Shown here in pieces: positions 1 to 8,271 of a stretch of 64,000 nucleotides of DNA (positions are counted from its first letter, which is position 1; every line of letters begins with the position of its first letter). Origin of the DNA: Roseibium sp. MMSF_3412 (GTDB taxonomy: Bacteria; Pseudomonadota; Alphaproteobacteria; Rhizobiales; Stappiaceae). The notes under the pieces are model-generated. The model was given only the letters and a program-made list of their open reading frames with translations, did no database searches and was not told the origin of the DNA. The DNA lies in the NCBI RefSeq assembly GCF_030733265.1, contig NZ_JASHJI010000003.1, positions 62,001-126,000 of the forward strand, in the 5' to 3' direction. The translations under genes were made by a program, and so were the position numbers.

Positions 1-242
1 CTGCCGGTCTTGGGAATGCCGGAAGACGGCGAAGAAGACGGTGTTGAAGATGGAGAGCTCGTCCCCGCGCTTCCGGGTTTTTCGTCCACTTTTTCAGCCT
101 TGAGATCGATCGTCACCGGCCGCTTGGCACCGGCACCCGAAGCTGTCGACGGCTTGTCAGCGCTGCCAGGCTTGCCGGCTGAATCGGAACCGCTTCCGCC
201 TGATGAGGATGCACCGCCAGAAGATTTATTGTCCGTCGCCAT
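1..242 (-). CDS. Mitofilin/COG4223-like membrane protein, N-terminal fragment (partial)
   Basis: Only the first 80 codons lie in the window; the gene runs off the left edge. The start is an ATG preceded by a strong AGGAGGAG site. The visible peptide is low-complexity (Ser, Gly, Pro, Asp, Ala, Lys) with no membrane segment yet, as in the cytoplasmic, disordered N-terminus of alphaproteobacterial mitofilin (Mic60-like, COG4223) proteins. The assignment rests mainly on position: this family commonly follows hemC and hemD in Alphaproteobacteria, and hemC-hemD lie directly upstream on the same strand (110 bp gap). Known family members are inner-membrane proteins that shape the envelope and contact outer-membrane proteins. 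The sequence alone does not prove the family. Confidence 0.6.
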   Translation of the reverse strand, partial: MATDNKSSGGASSSGGSGSDSAGKPGSADKPSTASGAGAKRPVTIDLKAEKVDEKPGSAGTSSPSSTPSSSPSSGIPKTG

Positions 243-352
243 CCGCTCTCCTCCTGAACCTAACGGTCACACTATACACACCTGATGACGAAGCGGTAGC
301 GCCTCGCCAAAGACTTTTGCGCGCTGCAAAACAACGACTCCACCGGATCTGG

Positions 353-1069
353 TTAACAAGCGCCTAAGACCAGTTCCATTAATGCCTTTTCACTCGGTGC
401 GTCAGCCGCTTCAACGCTCATATACCCAGATAAGGGTTCTGCCGCCTGTTGCGAGATCGCATAGACACAAAGCCTTGAAAAAATGGGGTCGGAACAACCG
501 GATCTGAGCAGTTGCAGCAAAGTCTCGGCCGTTCTGCGGGAGTAAACCAGAATTCCGTCGTAGCCGCCTTCGCATACCGTTTTCCGGACATCACCGGCAA
601 GCGCTGCCACAGCCTCCATCCGGTAGACCACCACGGTTTCGCACTTGATGCCGCGCTCATCCAGCAACGCCTCGAAATCCGCGCTCCGGTCCCTTGCGGC
701 CGGATAGAGAACCTTGCCGCCCTCAACCACATGACGATTGGCGGCAACGAGCCTGGCAAGCGCAGCGGCATCGCCATTTGCCGATGACACCGACTTGAAC
801 CCGGCCTGACGACAGGCTGCAGCCGTCCGATCGCCAACGGTAAAGACCGGAAGTTCGAACAACTGATCCGGTTGCCGGTGCCCTGCAAGAGCCTCCAGCG
901 CCCTGCCGCTGGTAAAGACAAGCGCGGAAACGGCCTCGAGATCAAGTTGCGCCGGAGCCTCGGCCCGGAACTCCAGCAGAGGCGCCTCGTCGGCAATGTG
1001 ACCGGCAGCCCGGATCTGGTCGGCTGTTCGTCTGCACTCGGGTTGCGGCCGTGTCACCAGAAAGCGCAT
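353..1069 (-). CDS. hemD: Uroporphyrinogen-III synthase
   Basis: A 238-aa protein expected to cyclise and invert ring D of hydroxymethylbilane to give uroporphyrinogen III. It begins MRFLVTRPQPE, the usual opening of HemD (strand followed by the TRP motif), and shows the weakly conserved two-domain pattern of the family (VFTSGRALEAL near residue 70, VYSRRTAETLL further on). The open frame extends far upstream inside hemC, but the ATG at 1069 gives normal HemD length and a 4-bp gap after hemC. HemD is poorly conserved in general, so the call leans on the hemC neighbour as well. It is probably transcribed with hemC and the mitofilin-like gene. Confidence 0.9.
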   Translation of the reverse strand: MRFLVTRPQPECRRTADQIRAAGHIADEAPLLEFRAEAPAQLDLEAVSALVFTSGRALEALAGHRQPDQLFELPVFTVGDRTAAACRQAGFKSVSSANGDAAALARLVAANRHVVEGGKVLYPAARDRSADFEALLDERGIKCETVVVYRMEAVAALAGDVRKTVCEGGYDGILVYSRRTAETLLQLLRSGCSDPIFSRLCVYAISQQAAEPLSGYMSVEAADAPSEKALMELVLGAC

Positions 1070-1073
1070 CGGG

Positions 1074-2030
1074 TCAGTGACCGGTGAGAAAGCCGGGGCC
1101 CATGCGGTCCTTGAGGGCTTCTGCGACCGAAACGCCAATGGAGACCGCTTTTTCCACCGGTCCATTGGCCTCTGCTTCGTGACATGCGCTGCCATCCGGT
1201 TTGAGAACAATGCCCTTGAAATGGAGATCCCCGTTCGAAATCGTCGCAAGACCACCGATCGGTGTCCGGCACGAGCCGTCAAGAACACCGAGAAAAGCGC
1301 GCTCGGCATCGAGGCGGATCTGCGTTTCCGGATCGTGAATGGGAGTCAGTCTTTCAAGTGTCGCCGCGTCGTCTTCCCGGCTCTCGATGCAGATTGCGCC
1401 CTGCCCGACGGCGGGCAGAAATTCGTCCGTTGCGAGCATGCTGGTAATTTCGGCTTCCAGCCCCAGCCGTTTCAGACCGGCCGCCGCCAAAAGCGTTGCA
1501 TCGACCGCGCCATCAGCCAGTTTCTTCAGACGGGTCTGCAGATTGCCGCGATACATCACCACGTCGATATCCGGCCTGAGCCGCTTGATCATGGCCTGGC
1601 GGCGCAGTGAGCTGGACCCGACCACTGCACCGTGCGGCAGCTCCTGCAGCGACTTTGCCTTGGGAGACAGAAAGGCGTCCCTGACATCCTCGCGCGGGAG
1701 GAATGCTGTCAGGGCAAGGCCGTCCGGCAGAACCGTCGGCATGTCCTTGGAGGAATGCACGGCGATATCGATGCGTTCATCAAGCAGCGCTTCCTCGATC
1801 TCCTTTGTGAACAGCCCCTTTCCACCGACCTCGGACAGTGGCCTGTCCTGAATGCGGTCACCGGACGTCTTGATCACAACGATCTCGAAAGCGTCGTCGC
1901 TTAGGCCGTGCGCGGCCTTGAGCCGGTCTCTGGTTTCGTGGGCCTGTGCCAGCGCAAGCGCACTGCCCCGGGTTCCGATTCGCAAAGGATTTGATTGCAA
2001 GGTTATCCGTCCAGATGTTACGCCCGGCAC
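1074..2030 (-). CDS. hemC: Porphobilinogen deaminase (hydroxymethylbilane synthase)
   Basis: A 318-aa enzyme that joins four porphobilinogen units into hydroxymethylbilane on a dipyrromethane cofactor. Visible marks are the N-terminal [14 protein letters not shown], the KDMPT loop, and [11 protein letters not shown], whose Cys254 would carry the cofactor. The start used is GTG at 2030; it has no obvious Shine-Dalgarno site, and in-frame TTG codons a little downstream are alternatives, although LRIGTRGS must be kept. It is the first gene of the hemC-hemD-mitofilin run and lies divergent to tsaD with 66 bp between the two starts, so both promoters must be packed there. Divergent hemC/tsaD is familiar in Alphaproteobacteria. 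Confidence 0.97.
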   Translation of the reverse strand: MPGVTSGRITLQSNPLRIGTRGSALALAQAHETRDRLKAAHGLSDDAFEIVVIKTSGDRIQDRPLSEVGGKGLFTKEIEEALLDERIDIAVHSSKDMPTVLPDGLALTAFLPREDVRDAFLSPKAKSLQELPHGAVVGSSSLRRQAMIKRLRPDIDVVMYRGNLQTRLKKLADGAVDATLLAAAGLKRLGLEAEITSMLATDEFLPAVGQGAICIESREDDAATLERLTPIHDPETQIRLDAERAFLGVLDGSCRTPIGGLATISNGDLHFKGIVLKPDGSACHEAEANGPVEKAVSIGVSVAEALKDRMGPGFLTGH

Positions 2031-2096
2031 AATTCAGCTGGACGCGGTGTCAGTTTTCTGCCCCCAGTCCTAGCACAGGCCGTGATCAGTAAACCA

Positions 2097-3203
2097 ATGA
2101 CTTCAGTCAATTCAAATAGCAATGCGACGAATCTGACCGTCCTTGGCATTGAAACAAGCTGCGACGAAACGGCGGCCGCCGTTGTCCGCGGACCGCAGGC
2201 CAGGAAGATTCTGTCCAACACAATTCGTTCACAGATCGACGAGCATACGGAATTCGGCGGCGTCGTACCCGAAATCGCCGCGCGCGCTCATATCGAGATC
2301 CTCGACCGGATTGTCGCTGAGGCCATGCGCGAGGCAGACTGCGGCTGGGACGACATTGACGCGGTCGCGGCGACGGCGGGACCGGGTCTGATCGGCGGCG
2401 TCATCGTCGGCTTCATGACCGCCAAGGCCATCGCGATGGCCGCAGGCAAGACCCTCATCGGCGTCAATCACCTGGAAGGTCACGCCCTGACGGCCCGTCT
2501 TACGGACGATCTGGATTTCCCGTTCCTCCTGCTTCTTGTCTCCGGTGGCCACAGCCAGTTCCTGCTTGTGCGAGGTGTTGGAGACTACGAACGGCTCGGC
2601 ACGACGATCGACGATGCCATCGGCGAGGCCTTTGACAAAACAGCGAAACTGCTCGGGCTTCCCTATCCGGGCGGTCCGCATGTCGAGAAAATGGCCTTGA
2701 AGGGCGATGCCGGCCGCTTTCGCCTGCCGCGTCCGCTGCTCGACAGGCCCGGACTTGACATGTCCTTTGCAGGCTTGAAGACGGCGCTGCGCACCCAGGC
2801 AAAGAAACTTGAACCGGTGGACGATCAGACGGTTGCCGATCTGTGTGCCGCATTTCAGCTGGCTGTCGCGGATGTTCTGGCGGCGCGCACGAAATCGGCT
2901 CTCGATCTGTTCCGGGCCCGCCACCCCGGCACCGCTCCGGTGATTGTTGTCGCCGGAGGTGTGGCCGCCAATCAGCAGATTCGCAAGGCCCTTACTGCCG
3001 CCGCAGAAGACGCGGGCGCCAGGTTCGTTGCGCCGCCGATGCGGCTGTGCACCGACAACGCGGCCATGATCGCCTGGGCCGGCATAGAACGCCTGTGCGC
3101 CGGTCCCGTCGACGACATGCACCTGTCTCCCCGTCCCCGCTGGCCGCTGGATTCCGAACGCGCCGGCAAGCTGGGTGCCGGCAAGAAGGGTGCAAAGGTC
3201 TGA
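2097..3203 (+). CDS. tsaD: tRNA N6-threonylcarbamoyladenosine transferase TsaD
   Basis: A 368-aa ASKHA-fold enzyme that, with TsaB and TsaE, transfers the threonylcarbamoyl group to A37 of ANN-decoding tRNAs. It shows the opening [16 protein letters not shown], the iron-binding pair His125 and His129 in NHLEGHA, the SGGHSQ nucleotide loop and the late GGVAAN motif. The frame is open back to 1995, but that would overlap hemC, and the ATG at 2097 gives the usual N-terminus with a short polar extension. It is followed by a Nudix gene and gpsA on the same strand; tsaD-gpsA-YciI-EVE is a recurrent order in Hyphomicrobiales (from memory). Confidence 0.97.
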   Translation: MTSVNSNSNATNLTVLGIETSCDETAAAVVRGPQARKILSNTIRSQIDEHTEFGGVVPEIAARAHIEILDRIVAEAMREADCGWDDIDAVAATAGPGLIGGVIVGFMTAKAIAMAAGKTLIGVNHLEGHALTARLTDDLDFPFLLLLVSGGHSQFLLVRGVGDYERLGTTIDDAIGEAFDKTAKLLGLPYPGGPHVEKMALKGDAGRFRLPRPLLDRPGLDMSFAGLKTALRTQAKKLEPVDDQTVADLCAAFQLAVADVLAARTKSALDLFRARHPGTAPVIVVAGGVAANQQIRKALTAAAEDAGARFVAPPMRLCTDNAAMIAWAGIERLCAGPVDDMHLSPRPRWPLDSERAGKLGAGKKGAKV

Positions 3204-3376
3204 CCGGTCCGGCACCTTCGCGAAATCTCGCCGCCACCACAAACTTGCCCTTTTGAACATGCAGGGAGCCTGCTAGATCAACGGATGTCCGTTTGCACTC
3301 GATCGGACATGCGAATTCTGATCGCGTTGACAGATGCTCTGCACAACGCTTCCCATCGCAAAAGGAACCCGGCGGC

Positions 3377-3853
3377 ATGGACGTCTACCACAAGGCTTAC
3401 GTTTATCTGACTTGCGGCACGGACCTGCTGGTCTTTTCGGAACCGGACTTCCCGCATGTCGGACTGCAGGTGCCAGGTGGCACCCTCGACCCGGGCGAAA
3501 GCTACCTGCAGGCGGCCCGCCGTGAGTTTTGCGAAGAGACCGGACTTTCATTGGATATCGCGCTCGAATCGTTCGCCGATCAGGATCGGATCCTCAAGAA
3601 TGTTCCCGATTGCCTCGATGGATTGCATCGGCGGCGGCATTTTCACGGCTCGGTCCGGGAAAAGGCAGCCGAGGAATGGGAGCATTTCGAATCCTCTCCG
3701 AGCGCAGGCGGCCCCCCGATCCGGTTCCGCCTGTTCTGGATCGACCTGTTCGCAAGCGACGTGACCCGGGAGGCCCGGTTTTTCGAAGGCTTTGGAGAAC
3801 AGCTTGAGACACTACGGTCGCGCATGGAAAGGCAGAGCAATGGGCGCCATTAA
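3377..3853 (+). CDS. Nudix hydrolase
   Basis: A 158-aa protein with a complete Nudix box (G-x5-E-x7-RE-x2-EE-x-G) in GGTLDPGES followed by RREFCEETGL, around residues 37-60, which binds divalent metal and cleaves nucleoside-diphosphate-X substrates. The start is the ATG at 3377 after AAAGGAACC, giving MDVYHKAYVYL as the first strand of the Nudix fold; the longer open frame upstream lacks such a site. Its 3' end overlaps the gpsA start by 14 bp, so the two are probably co-translated. The substrate cannot be told from sequence. It sits between tsaD and gpsA without an obvious functional link. Confidence 0.88.
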   Translation: MDVYHKAYVYLTCGTDLLVFSEPDFPHVGLQVPGGTLDPGESYLQAARREFCEETGLSLDIALESFADQDRILKNVPDCLDGLHRRRHFHGSVREKAAEEWEHFESSPSAGGPPIRFRLFWIDLFASDVTREARFFEGFGEQLETLRSRMERQSNGRH

Positions 3854-4847
3854 GACAATAGGCGTTATCGGCGGTGGAGCCTGGGGAACGGCCCTGGCCC
3901 TGACGGCGGCCCGCGCGGGCCGAGATGTCCGGCTCTGGGCACGAGACCCGGAGACGGTTTCCACGATTCGCTCGCGGCGTCAGAACACGCGCTACCTTCC
4001 CGGCATCACCTTTGACGAAGATCTCAACGCGACGGAATCGCTGGAAGACATTGCAGGCGCGGATGCCATATTGCTCGTCACCCCGGCGCAGACAACACGC
4101 GCCATGCTGGCTGCCCTGAAGCAGACCGGTGCCGTCACCGGCCCGGTGGTTCTGTGCGCAAAGGGCATCGAGCAGACCTCGGGCAAGCTTCTGTCCCGTG
4201 TCATGAACGAGGAATTGCCGGGCGTGGAGCCGGGTGTCCTGTCCGGACCGAGCTTCGCCGACGATGTCGCACGCGGTCTGCCGACGGCGGTCACGGTTGC
4301 CGCGAACTCCGCCAAGACCGCCCTCAGCCTGTGCGAAGCGCTCCAGTCCGCGTGTTTCCGGCCCTATGCCTCGATCGATATTCTGGGCGCCCAGATCGGC
4401 GGGTCGCTGAAGAACGTTCTGGCGATCGCCTGCGGTGCCGTCGTCGGCCGGAAACTGGGAGCGAGTGCACAGGCCGCCCTGACCGCGCGCGGCTTTGCGG
4501 AACTGACCCGGCTGGGCACCGCAATGGGCGCACAGGGTGAAACCCTGACCGGCCTGTCCGGTCTCGGCGATCTGGTGCTGACCTGCTCATCGACCCAGTC
4601 GCGGAACTTTTCATTCGGACTGAGGCTGGGCGAAGGTTTCATGGCCTCCGAACTGATCTCTGCCGGCGGCAAGCTTGCGGAAGGTGCCTATTCGGCACGG
4701 GTCGCCGTGAAGCTGGCGCAAAAACACGAGATCGACGTCCCGATCTGCGAAACGGTGGCGCGTATGATCGACGAAGACCTCTCGATCGACGACGCGCTCA
4801 ACACCCTGATGGCGCGTCCGCTCAAGGCGGAAGCGGAAAGCCTTTGA
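3840..4847 (+). CDS. gpsA: Glycerol-3-phosphate dehydrogenase (NAD(P)+)
   Basis: A 335-aa cytosolic enzyme that reduces dihydroxyacetone phosphate to sn-glycerol-3-phosphate for phospholipid synthesis. The Rossmann fingerprint IGVIGGGAWGTALA is at residues 7-20. It is followed by CAKGIEQ, SGPSFADDVARG and GGSLKNVLAIACG, the last with the catalytic lysine, and by the family's GLSGLGDLVLTC. The ATG at 3840 lies inside the end of the Nudix gene. Length is normal and no key residue is missing. Confidence 0.97.
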   Translation: MGAIKTIGVIGGGAWGTALALTAARAGRDVRLWARDPETVSTIRSRRQNTRYLPGITFDEDLNATESLEDIAGADAILLVTPAQTTRAMLAALKQTGAVTGPVVLCAKGIEQTSGKLLSRVMNEELPGVEPGVLSGPSFADDVARGLPTAVTVAANSAKTALSLCEALQSACFRPYASIDILGAQIGGSLKNVLAIACGAVVGRKLGASAQAALTARGFAELTRLGTAMGAQGETLTGLSGLGDLVLTCSSTQSRNFSFGLRLGEGFMASELISAGGKLAEGAYSARVAVKLAQKHEIDVPICETVARMIDEDLSIDDALNTLMARPLKAEAESL

Positions 4848-4888
4848 CACGCACAATCCGGCATTGAGTTTATGACAACTCGGCCCTA

Positions 4889-4917
4889 GGGTACGGCCTC
4901 ATTTATGGGTCGTACCC
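4889..4917 (+). other. GC-rich hairpin between gpsA and the YciI gene
   Basis: The arms GGGTACGGCC and GGTCGTACCC form a 10-bp stem (one G-U pair) with a 9-nt loop. It lies 41 bp after the gpsA stop and 38 bp before the YciI start. There is no T tract after it, so it is not a standard intrinsic terminator. It may stop or slow transcription from gpsA, protect an mRNA end, or shape the 5' leader of the YciI-EVE pair. Confidence 0.45.
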
Positions 4918-4955
4918 CAGGTTCGCAAAAGTCTCTTCAACCAGGAACTTCAGCC

Positions 4956-5246
4956 ATGCTCTATGCCCTGATCTGCACCGACAAGCCCGGTGCTCTGCAA
5001 ACACGTCTCGACAACCGCGACAACCACATCGCCTTTCTCAAGGGCCTCGGTGACGGCCTCAAGGCGGCCGGCCCGTTCCTTGATGACGACGGCAACATGT
5101 CCGGCTCGCTTGTCGTGATTGAAGCGGCAAACAGGGACGAGGCGCTCGCCATTTCGCAGGAAGATCCCTACGCCATCGCCGGTCTGTTCGAAAGCGTCGA
5201 GATCCGCCCGTGGAACTGGGTGATCAAGAATCCGGAGGTCCGTTAA
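4956..5246 (+). CDS. YciI-family protein
   Basis: A 96-aa single-domain ferredoxin-like-fold protein starting MLYALICTDKPGALQTR. The family's His-Asp pair is visible in RDNHIAFL and SQEDPYAIAGL, and the WNWV ending is typical. The start follows CCAGGAACTTCAGCC and removes a short upstream extension. YciI proteins are thought to be small hydrolase-like or dehalogenase-related proteins, mostly of unknown substrate. The stop codon directly abuts the GTG of the EVE gene (no spacer), so the two are translationally coupled; this pair is common in Alphaproteobacteria (from memory). Confidence 0.9.
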   Translation: MLYALICTDKPGALQTRLDNRDNHIAFLKGLGDGLKAAGPFLDDDGNMSGSLVVIEAANRDEALAISQEDPYAIAGLFESVEIRPWNWVIKNPEVR

Positions 5247-5672
5247 GTGCAGTACTGGTTGATCAAGTCCGAACCCGACAAATGGTCATGGGATCAGCAG
5301 AAAGCCAAGGGCGATGCCGGCGAGCAATGGGACGGCATCAGGAACTACCAGGCACGCAACAACATGCGCGCCATGGAAATCGGAGACAAGGCGTTCTTCT
5401 ATCACTCCAACATCGGCAAGGAAGTTGTCGGCATCGTCGAGGTCTGCAGTGACATTCACCCGGACACCACGACCGACGACCCGCGATGGGAATGCGTGGA
5501 TTTCAAGGCCGTTTGCGACATGCCGACGCCGGTCACCCTGGCCGACGTGAAAGGTGAACCGCGCCTTGAGAAAATGGCGCTTGTCGCCAACACGCGCCTG
5601 TCCGTTCAGCCGGTCACGGAAGAGGAATGGAAAATCGTCTGCGAAATGGGCGGGCTGAAGGGTCCGGCCTGA
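5247..5672 (+). CDS. EVE domain protein (PUA-like; Thy28-type)
   Basis: A 141-aa protein that is an EVE domain from end to end, opening QYWLIKSEPDKWSWD, with WDGIRNYQARNNMR and GDKAFFYHSN, the usual signatures. EVE domains are PUA-like folds that bind modified nucleobases; stand-alone bacterial versions are widespread and their role is unsettled. Translation starts at a GTG placed immediately after the YciI stop. Nothing nearby suggests a restriction or defence role here, and pairing with YciI points to a housekeeping function. The fold is clear; the function is unknown. Confidence 0.9.
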   Translation: MQYWLIKSEPDKWSWDQQKAKGDAGEQWDGIRNYQARNNMRAMEIGDKAFFYHSNIGKEVVGIVEVCSDIHPDTTTDDPRWECVDFKAVCDMPTPVTLADVKGEPRLEKMALVANTRLSVQPVTEEEWKIVCEMGGLKGPA

Positions 5673-5759
5673 GCGAACGCGCATCCGGTCAATGCACGCG
5701 GCCTGGTTCCCTCTCGCTTTGGAAGAGGTGTTCGGCGCAAACCTGAAACGGTAACATCC

Positions 5760-6419
5760 ATGCCGCCCATCGAGGACCCAGCTGATTTCATCCGCCGGGA
5801 AACGACGGTCAAGCCGGTTCCTCATGCGGAGGAAATCAGGCTTCACGTCGCGGACGAAGCAATGGAACTCTGGCAGAAGACGGAGGAGGATCTGGGCGCG
5901 CTCGGCCTCGATCCGCCTTTCTGGGCGTTCGCATGGGCCGGGGGCCAGGGCCTGGCGCGCTACATTCTGGACACGCCATCGCTGGTGGCCGGAAAGAACG
6001 TGATCGATTTCGCCTGCGGCTCCGGACTGGTTGGGATTGCCGCGATGCTGGCGGGCGCAAGAAGCTGCCGAGCCGTTGATATCGATCCCTTCGCAATCGC
6101 CGCAGCAGGTCTTAATGCAGGGCTGAACGGCGTCCGGCTCGAGGTTGAACTTGCCGACCTGACCCGGCACGCCATACCTTCCGCAGACATCGTTTTTTGC
6201 GGTGATGTTTTCTACGACCGGCAGATGGCCGATGCCGTCACCGGTTTCCTGGACCGTCTGACCGGCGCCGGTATCGACGTCCTGGTTGGTGATCCGGGCC
6301 GGTCCTACCTTCCGACTGATCGCCTGACGGAACTCGGCGTCTACAAGGTCCCTGTTGTCGGTGCTCTGGAAGACAATGAAATCAAGAAAACCTGTGTCTA
6401 CCGCGTCGGTAAAAAATGA
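5760..6419 (+). CDS. Class I SAM-dependent methyltransferase, ETF-beta lysine methyltransferase (METTL20)-like
   Basis: A 219-aa seven-beta-strand methyltransferase. Motif I is VIDFACGSGLVGIAA (about residues 81-95), the acidic end of strand 2 is AVDIDPF, and GDVFYD lies at the post-motif position. The segment DPPFWAFAWAGGQGLARYIL before motif I matches what I know of METTL20/ETFBKMT proteins, including alphaproteobacterial ones, which methylate lysines of the electron-transfer flavoprotein beta subunit. Annotation pipelines often label this group nicotinamide N-methyltransferase-like or PrmA-like. Substrate is therefore inference; no etfB is in the window. The ATG at 5760 follows the EVE gene after 87 bp. 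Confidence 0.75.
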   Translation: MPPIEDPADFIRRETTVKPVPHAEEIRLHVADEAMELWQKTEEDLGALGLDPPFWAFAWAGGQGLARYILDTPSLVAGKNVIDFACGSGLVGIAAMLAGARSCRAVDIDPFAIAAAGLNAGLNGVRLEVELADLTRHAIPSADIVFCGDVFYDRQMADAVTGFLDRLTGAGIDVLVGDPGRSYLPTDRLTELGVYKVPVVGALEDNEIKKTCVYRVGKK

Positions 6420-6562
6420 CGGCTCCCGTTGCAATTTCGCTGTGAGAGTTCTTTTCCCACAACGATCTACAGAAGTTTTTGCCGTTGAGGTCTTCCCCTT
6501 TCCGGTTCTTGCGATAGGTTAGCGGCACAAAGTGTTCAAAGAAGTCCTCCCAGGAGCCCCCC

Positions 6563-7738
6563 ATGCCCATCGTAAACCGACTTGCCGACCTCGCTGACGA
6601 GATCACGGCCTGGCGCCGTGACTTCCACGAGAACCCGGAAGTTCTTTATGAAACCGTCAGGACCGCCGGGAAGGTCGCCGAACTCCTGGAGAGCTTCGGC
6701 GTCGACGAGGTAACGACAGGCATCGGCAAGACGGGTGTCGTCGGCGTGATCAAGGGCCGCAATGGCGGTGCGGGCAGGACCGTGGGTCTGCGCGCCGATA
6801 TGGACGCCCTGCCGATCGAAGAGGAAACCCAGAAGCCCTACGCCTCGAAGGTTCCGGGAAAGATGCACGCCTGCGGCCATGACGGCCACACCGCCATGCT
6901 GCTCGGCGCGGCGAAGTATCTGTCCGAGACCCGGAATTTCGACGGCACTGTCGTGGTGATATTCCAGCCCGCCGAAGAAGGTGGCGCGGGTGCGAAGGCC
7001 ATGATCGACGATGGCTTGATGACCCGCTGGCCGATGGACGAAGTCTACGGCATGCACAATTACCCGGGTATGCCGGTCGGCGAATTTGCGATCTGCAAGG
7101 GCCCGATCATGGCCGCGACCGACGAGTTCCGCATCACGGTCACCGGCAAGGGCGGCCACGCTGCCAAGCCACACCAGACCGTCGATCCGGTCGTTGTCGG
7201 TTCAAAGATCGTTTCCGCACTTCAGACCATCGCCAGCCGCAACGCCAACCCGCTCGATTCCGTCGTGGTCTCGGTGACAGTCTTCAACGCAGGCAGTGCG
7301 TTCAACGTGATCCCGCAGGATGCGGTCCTGCGCGGCACCGTGCGCAGCCTGAACGCGGACATGAGAGACATGGCCGAAAAACGCATGGGCGACATCGTCA
7401 CGTCGATCGCTGCCGCCTTCGACGCAACTGCCAAGCTCGAATTCCGCCGTGGCTACCCCGTAACACGGAACCACGACGAACAGACGGATTTTGCGGCTGA
7501 GATCGCTGAGGGCATTGCCGGTGACGGCAAGGTCAACCGCAGCATTGAGCCGATGATGGGCGGCGAGGATTTCTCCTATATGCTCGAGGAACGGCCGGGG
7601 GCATTCATCTTTGCCGGAAACGGCGACACCGCCGGTCTGCATCATCCTGAATATGACTTCAACGACGACCTTATTCCGGTCGGCTGCTCCTACTGGGTGA
7701 AGCTGGTGGAAACAGCCCTTCCCGCAAAGGCCGCCTGA
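6563..7738 (+). CDS. M20 amidohydrolase (hippurate hydrolase/HipO-like)
   Basis: A 391-aa cytosolic metallo-aminoacylase that removes an acyl group from N-acyl amino acids or similar amides. Metal-site motifs are in order: MHACGHDGHTAML (about residue 100), PAEEGGAGAKAM, a conserved His in GMHNYPGMP, and MMGGEDFSYML near the C-terminus, with the small dimerisation domain between. Length is normal. The ATG follows CAGGAGCCCCCC. The M20D subgroup covers hippurate, IAA-conjugate and N-acetyl-amino-acid hydrolases, and the natural substrate is not decidable. It is followed by a mobile-type repeat. Confidence 0.9.
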   Translation: MPIVNRLADLADEITAWRRDFHENPEVLYETVRTAGKVAELLESFGVDEVTTGIGKTGVVGVIKGRNGGAGRTVGLRADMDALPIEEETQKPYASKVPGKMHACGHDGHTAMLLGAAKYLSETRNFDGTVVVIFQPAEEGGAGAKAMIDDGLMTRWPMDEVYGMHNYPGMPVGEFAICKGPIMAATDEFRITVTGKGGHAAKPHQTVDPVVVGSKIVSALQTIASRNANPLDSVVVSVTVFNAGSAFNVIPQDAVLRGTVRSLNADMRDMAEKRMGDIVTSIAAAFDATAKLEFRRGYPVTRNHDEQTDFAAEIAEGIAGDGKVNRSIEPMMGGEDFSYMLEERPGAFIFAGNGDTAGLHHPEYDFNDDLIPVGCSYWVKLVETALPAKAA

Positions 7739-7775
7739 CAGCGCCGGCCGGGTCTGCGGGACGCCATGATCAAAT

Positions 7776-8069
7776 CCACTGCTGTCCGGTTTAGAAGTTG
7801 CGATCGAACTTATGTCGTTGAGAAAGCGCCATAATTCCGATCGACACCAAGTCGGGAAACAGACTTGCTTCCCGGATTTGTCGTCCCGGTTTGACGCATG
7901 TGCGGCAAGACCGGGATCCAGTACGCCGTGTCGCTGGAGGTTAGATGACGACGGAGAAACAAGAGGGTACTGGTTCCCTGCCTTCCGCTCCGCTTCAGCA
8001 GGGATGACAAGTTTATCGACCAGGGATCGCCGCAATAGATCATTGCCGGGTTAAACCGGACAGCAGTGG
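7776..8069. mobile_element. MITE-like element, copy 1 (294 bp, 18-bp terminal inverted repeats)
   Basis: The ends CCACTGCTGTCCGGTTTA (7776-7793) and its exact reverse complement (8052-8069) form an 18-bp perfect terminal inverted repeat. The interior is non-coding, with a short inverted repeat (TCCCGGT at 7884-7890 and ACCGGGA at 7910-7916). A second copy of identical length lies at 14533-14826. No transposase is inside and no target-site duplication is evident. The element fills most of the 533-bp gap between the amidohydrolase and the AlbA_2 gene; I see no gene in the rest of that gap. Confidence 0.75.
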
Positions 8070-8271
8070 GCGCGACCCTGCAATCCATGCAGTTGCCCGT
8101 CCAAAACGACCAGGGACTTGTCTGACCGTATGCCAACGGAGACGGGACCACGGCAAACGGGTCGCTTTTGGCAGACACGTCCTAATCAACGCTCAACGGG
8201 ATGACGACAGCCGGAAATCGCTATATGACTGACGCCGGTCCCGGCCGGACTATTGTTTTGGGCATTTCGAC

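Noticed and set aside
1995..2096. Upstream extension of tsaD from the ATG at 1995
   Set aside because: It would overlap the start of hemC and adds residues not found in TsaD; the ATG at 2097 fits better.
5247..5672. EVE gene as part of a defence or modified-DNA restriction system
   Set aside because: It stands alone with YciI in a housekeeping neighbourhood; no nuclease, helicase or methyltransferase partner is near.
7770..8075. Target-site duplication flanking the 294-bp element
   Set aside because: Bases outside the 18-bp ends (AAAT left, GCGC right) do not match, so no duplication can be claimed.
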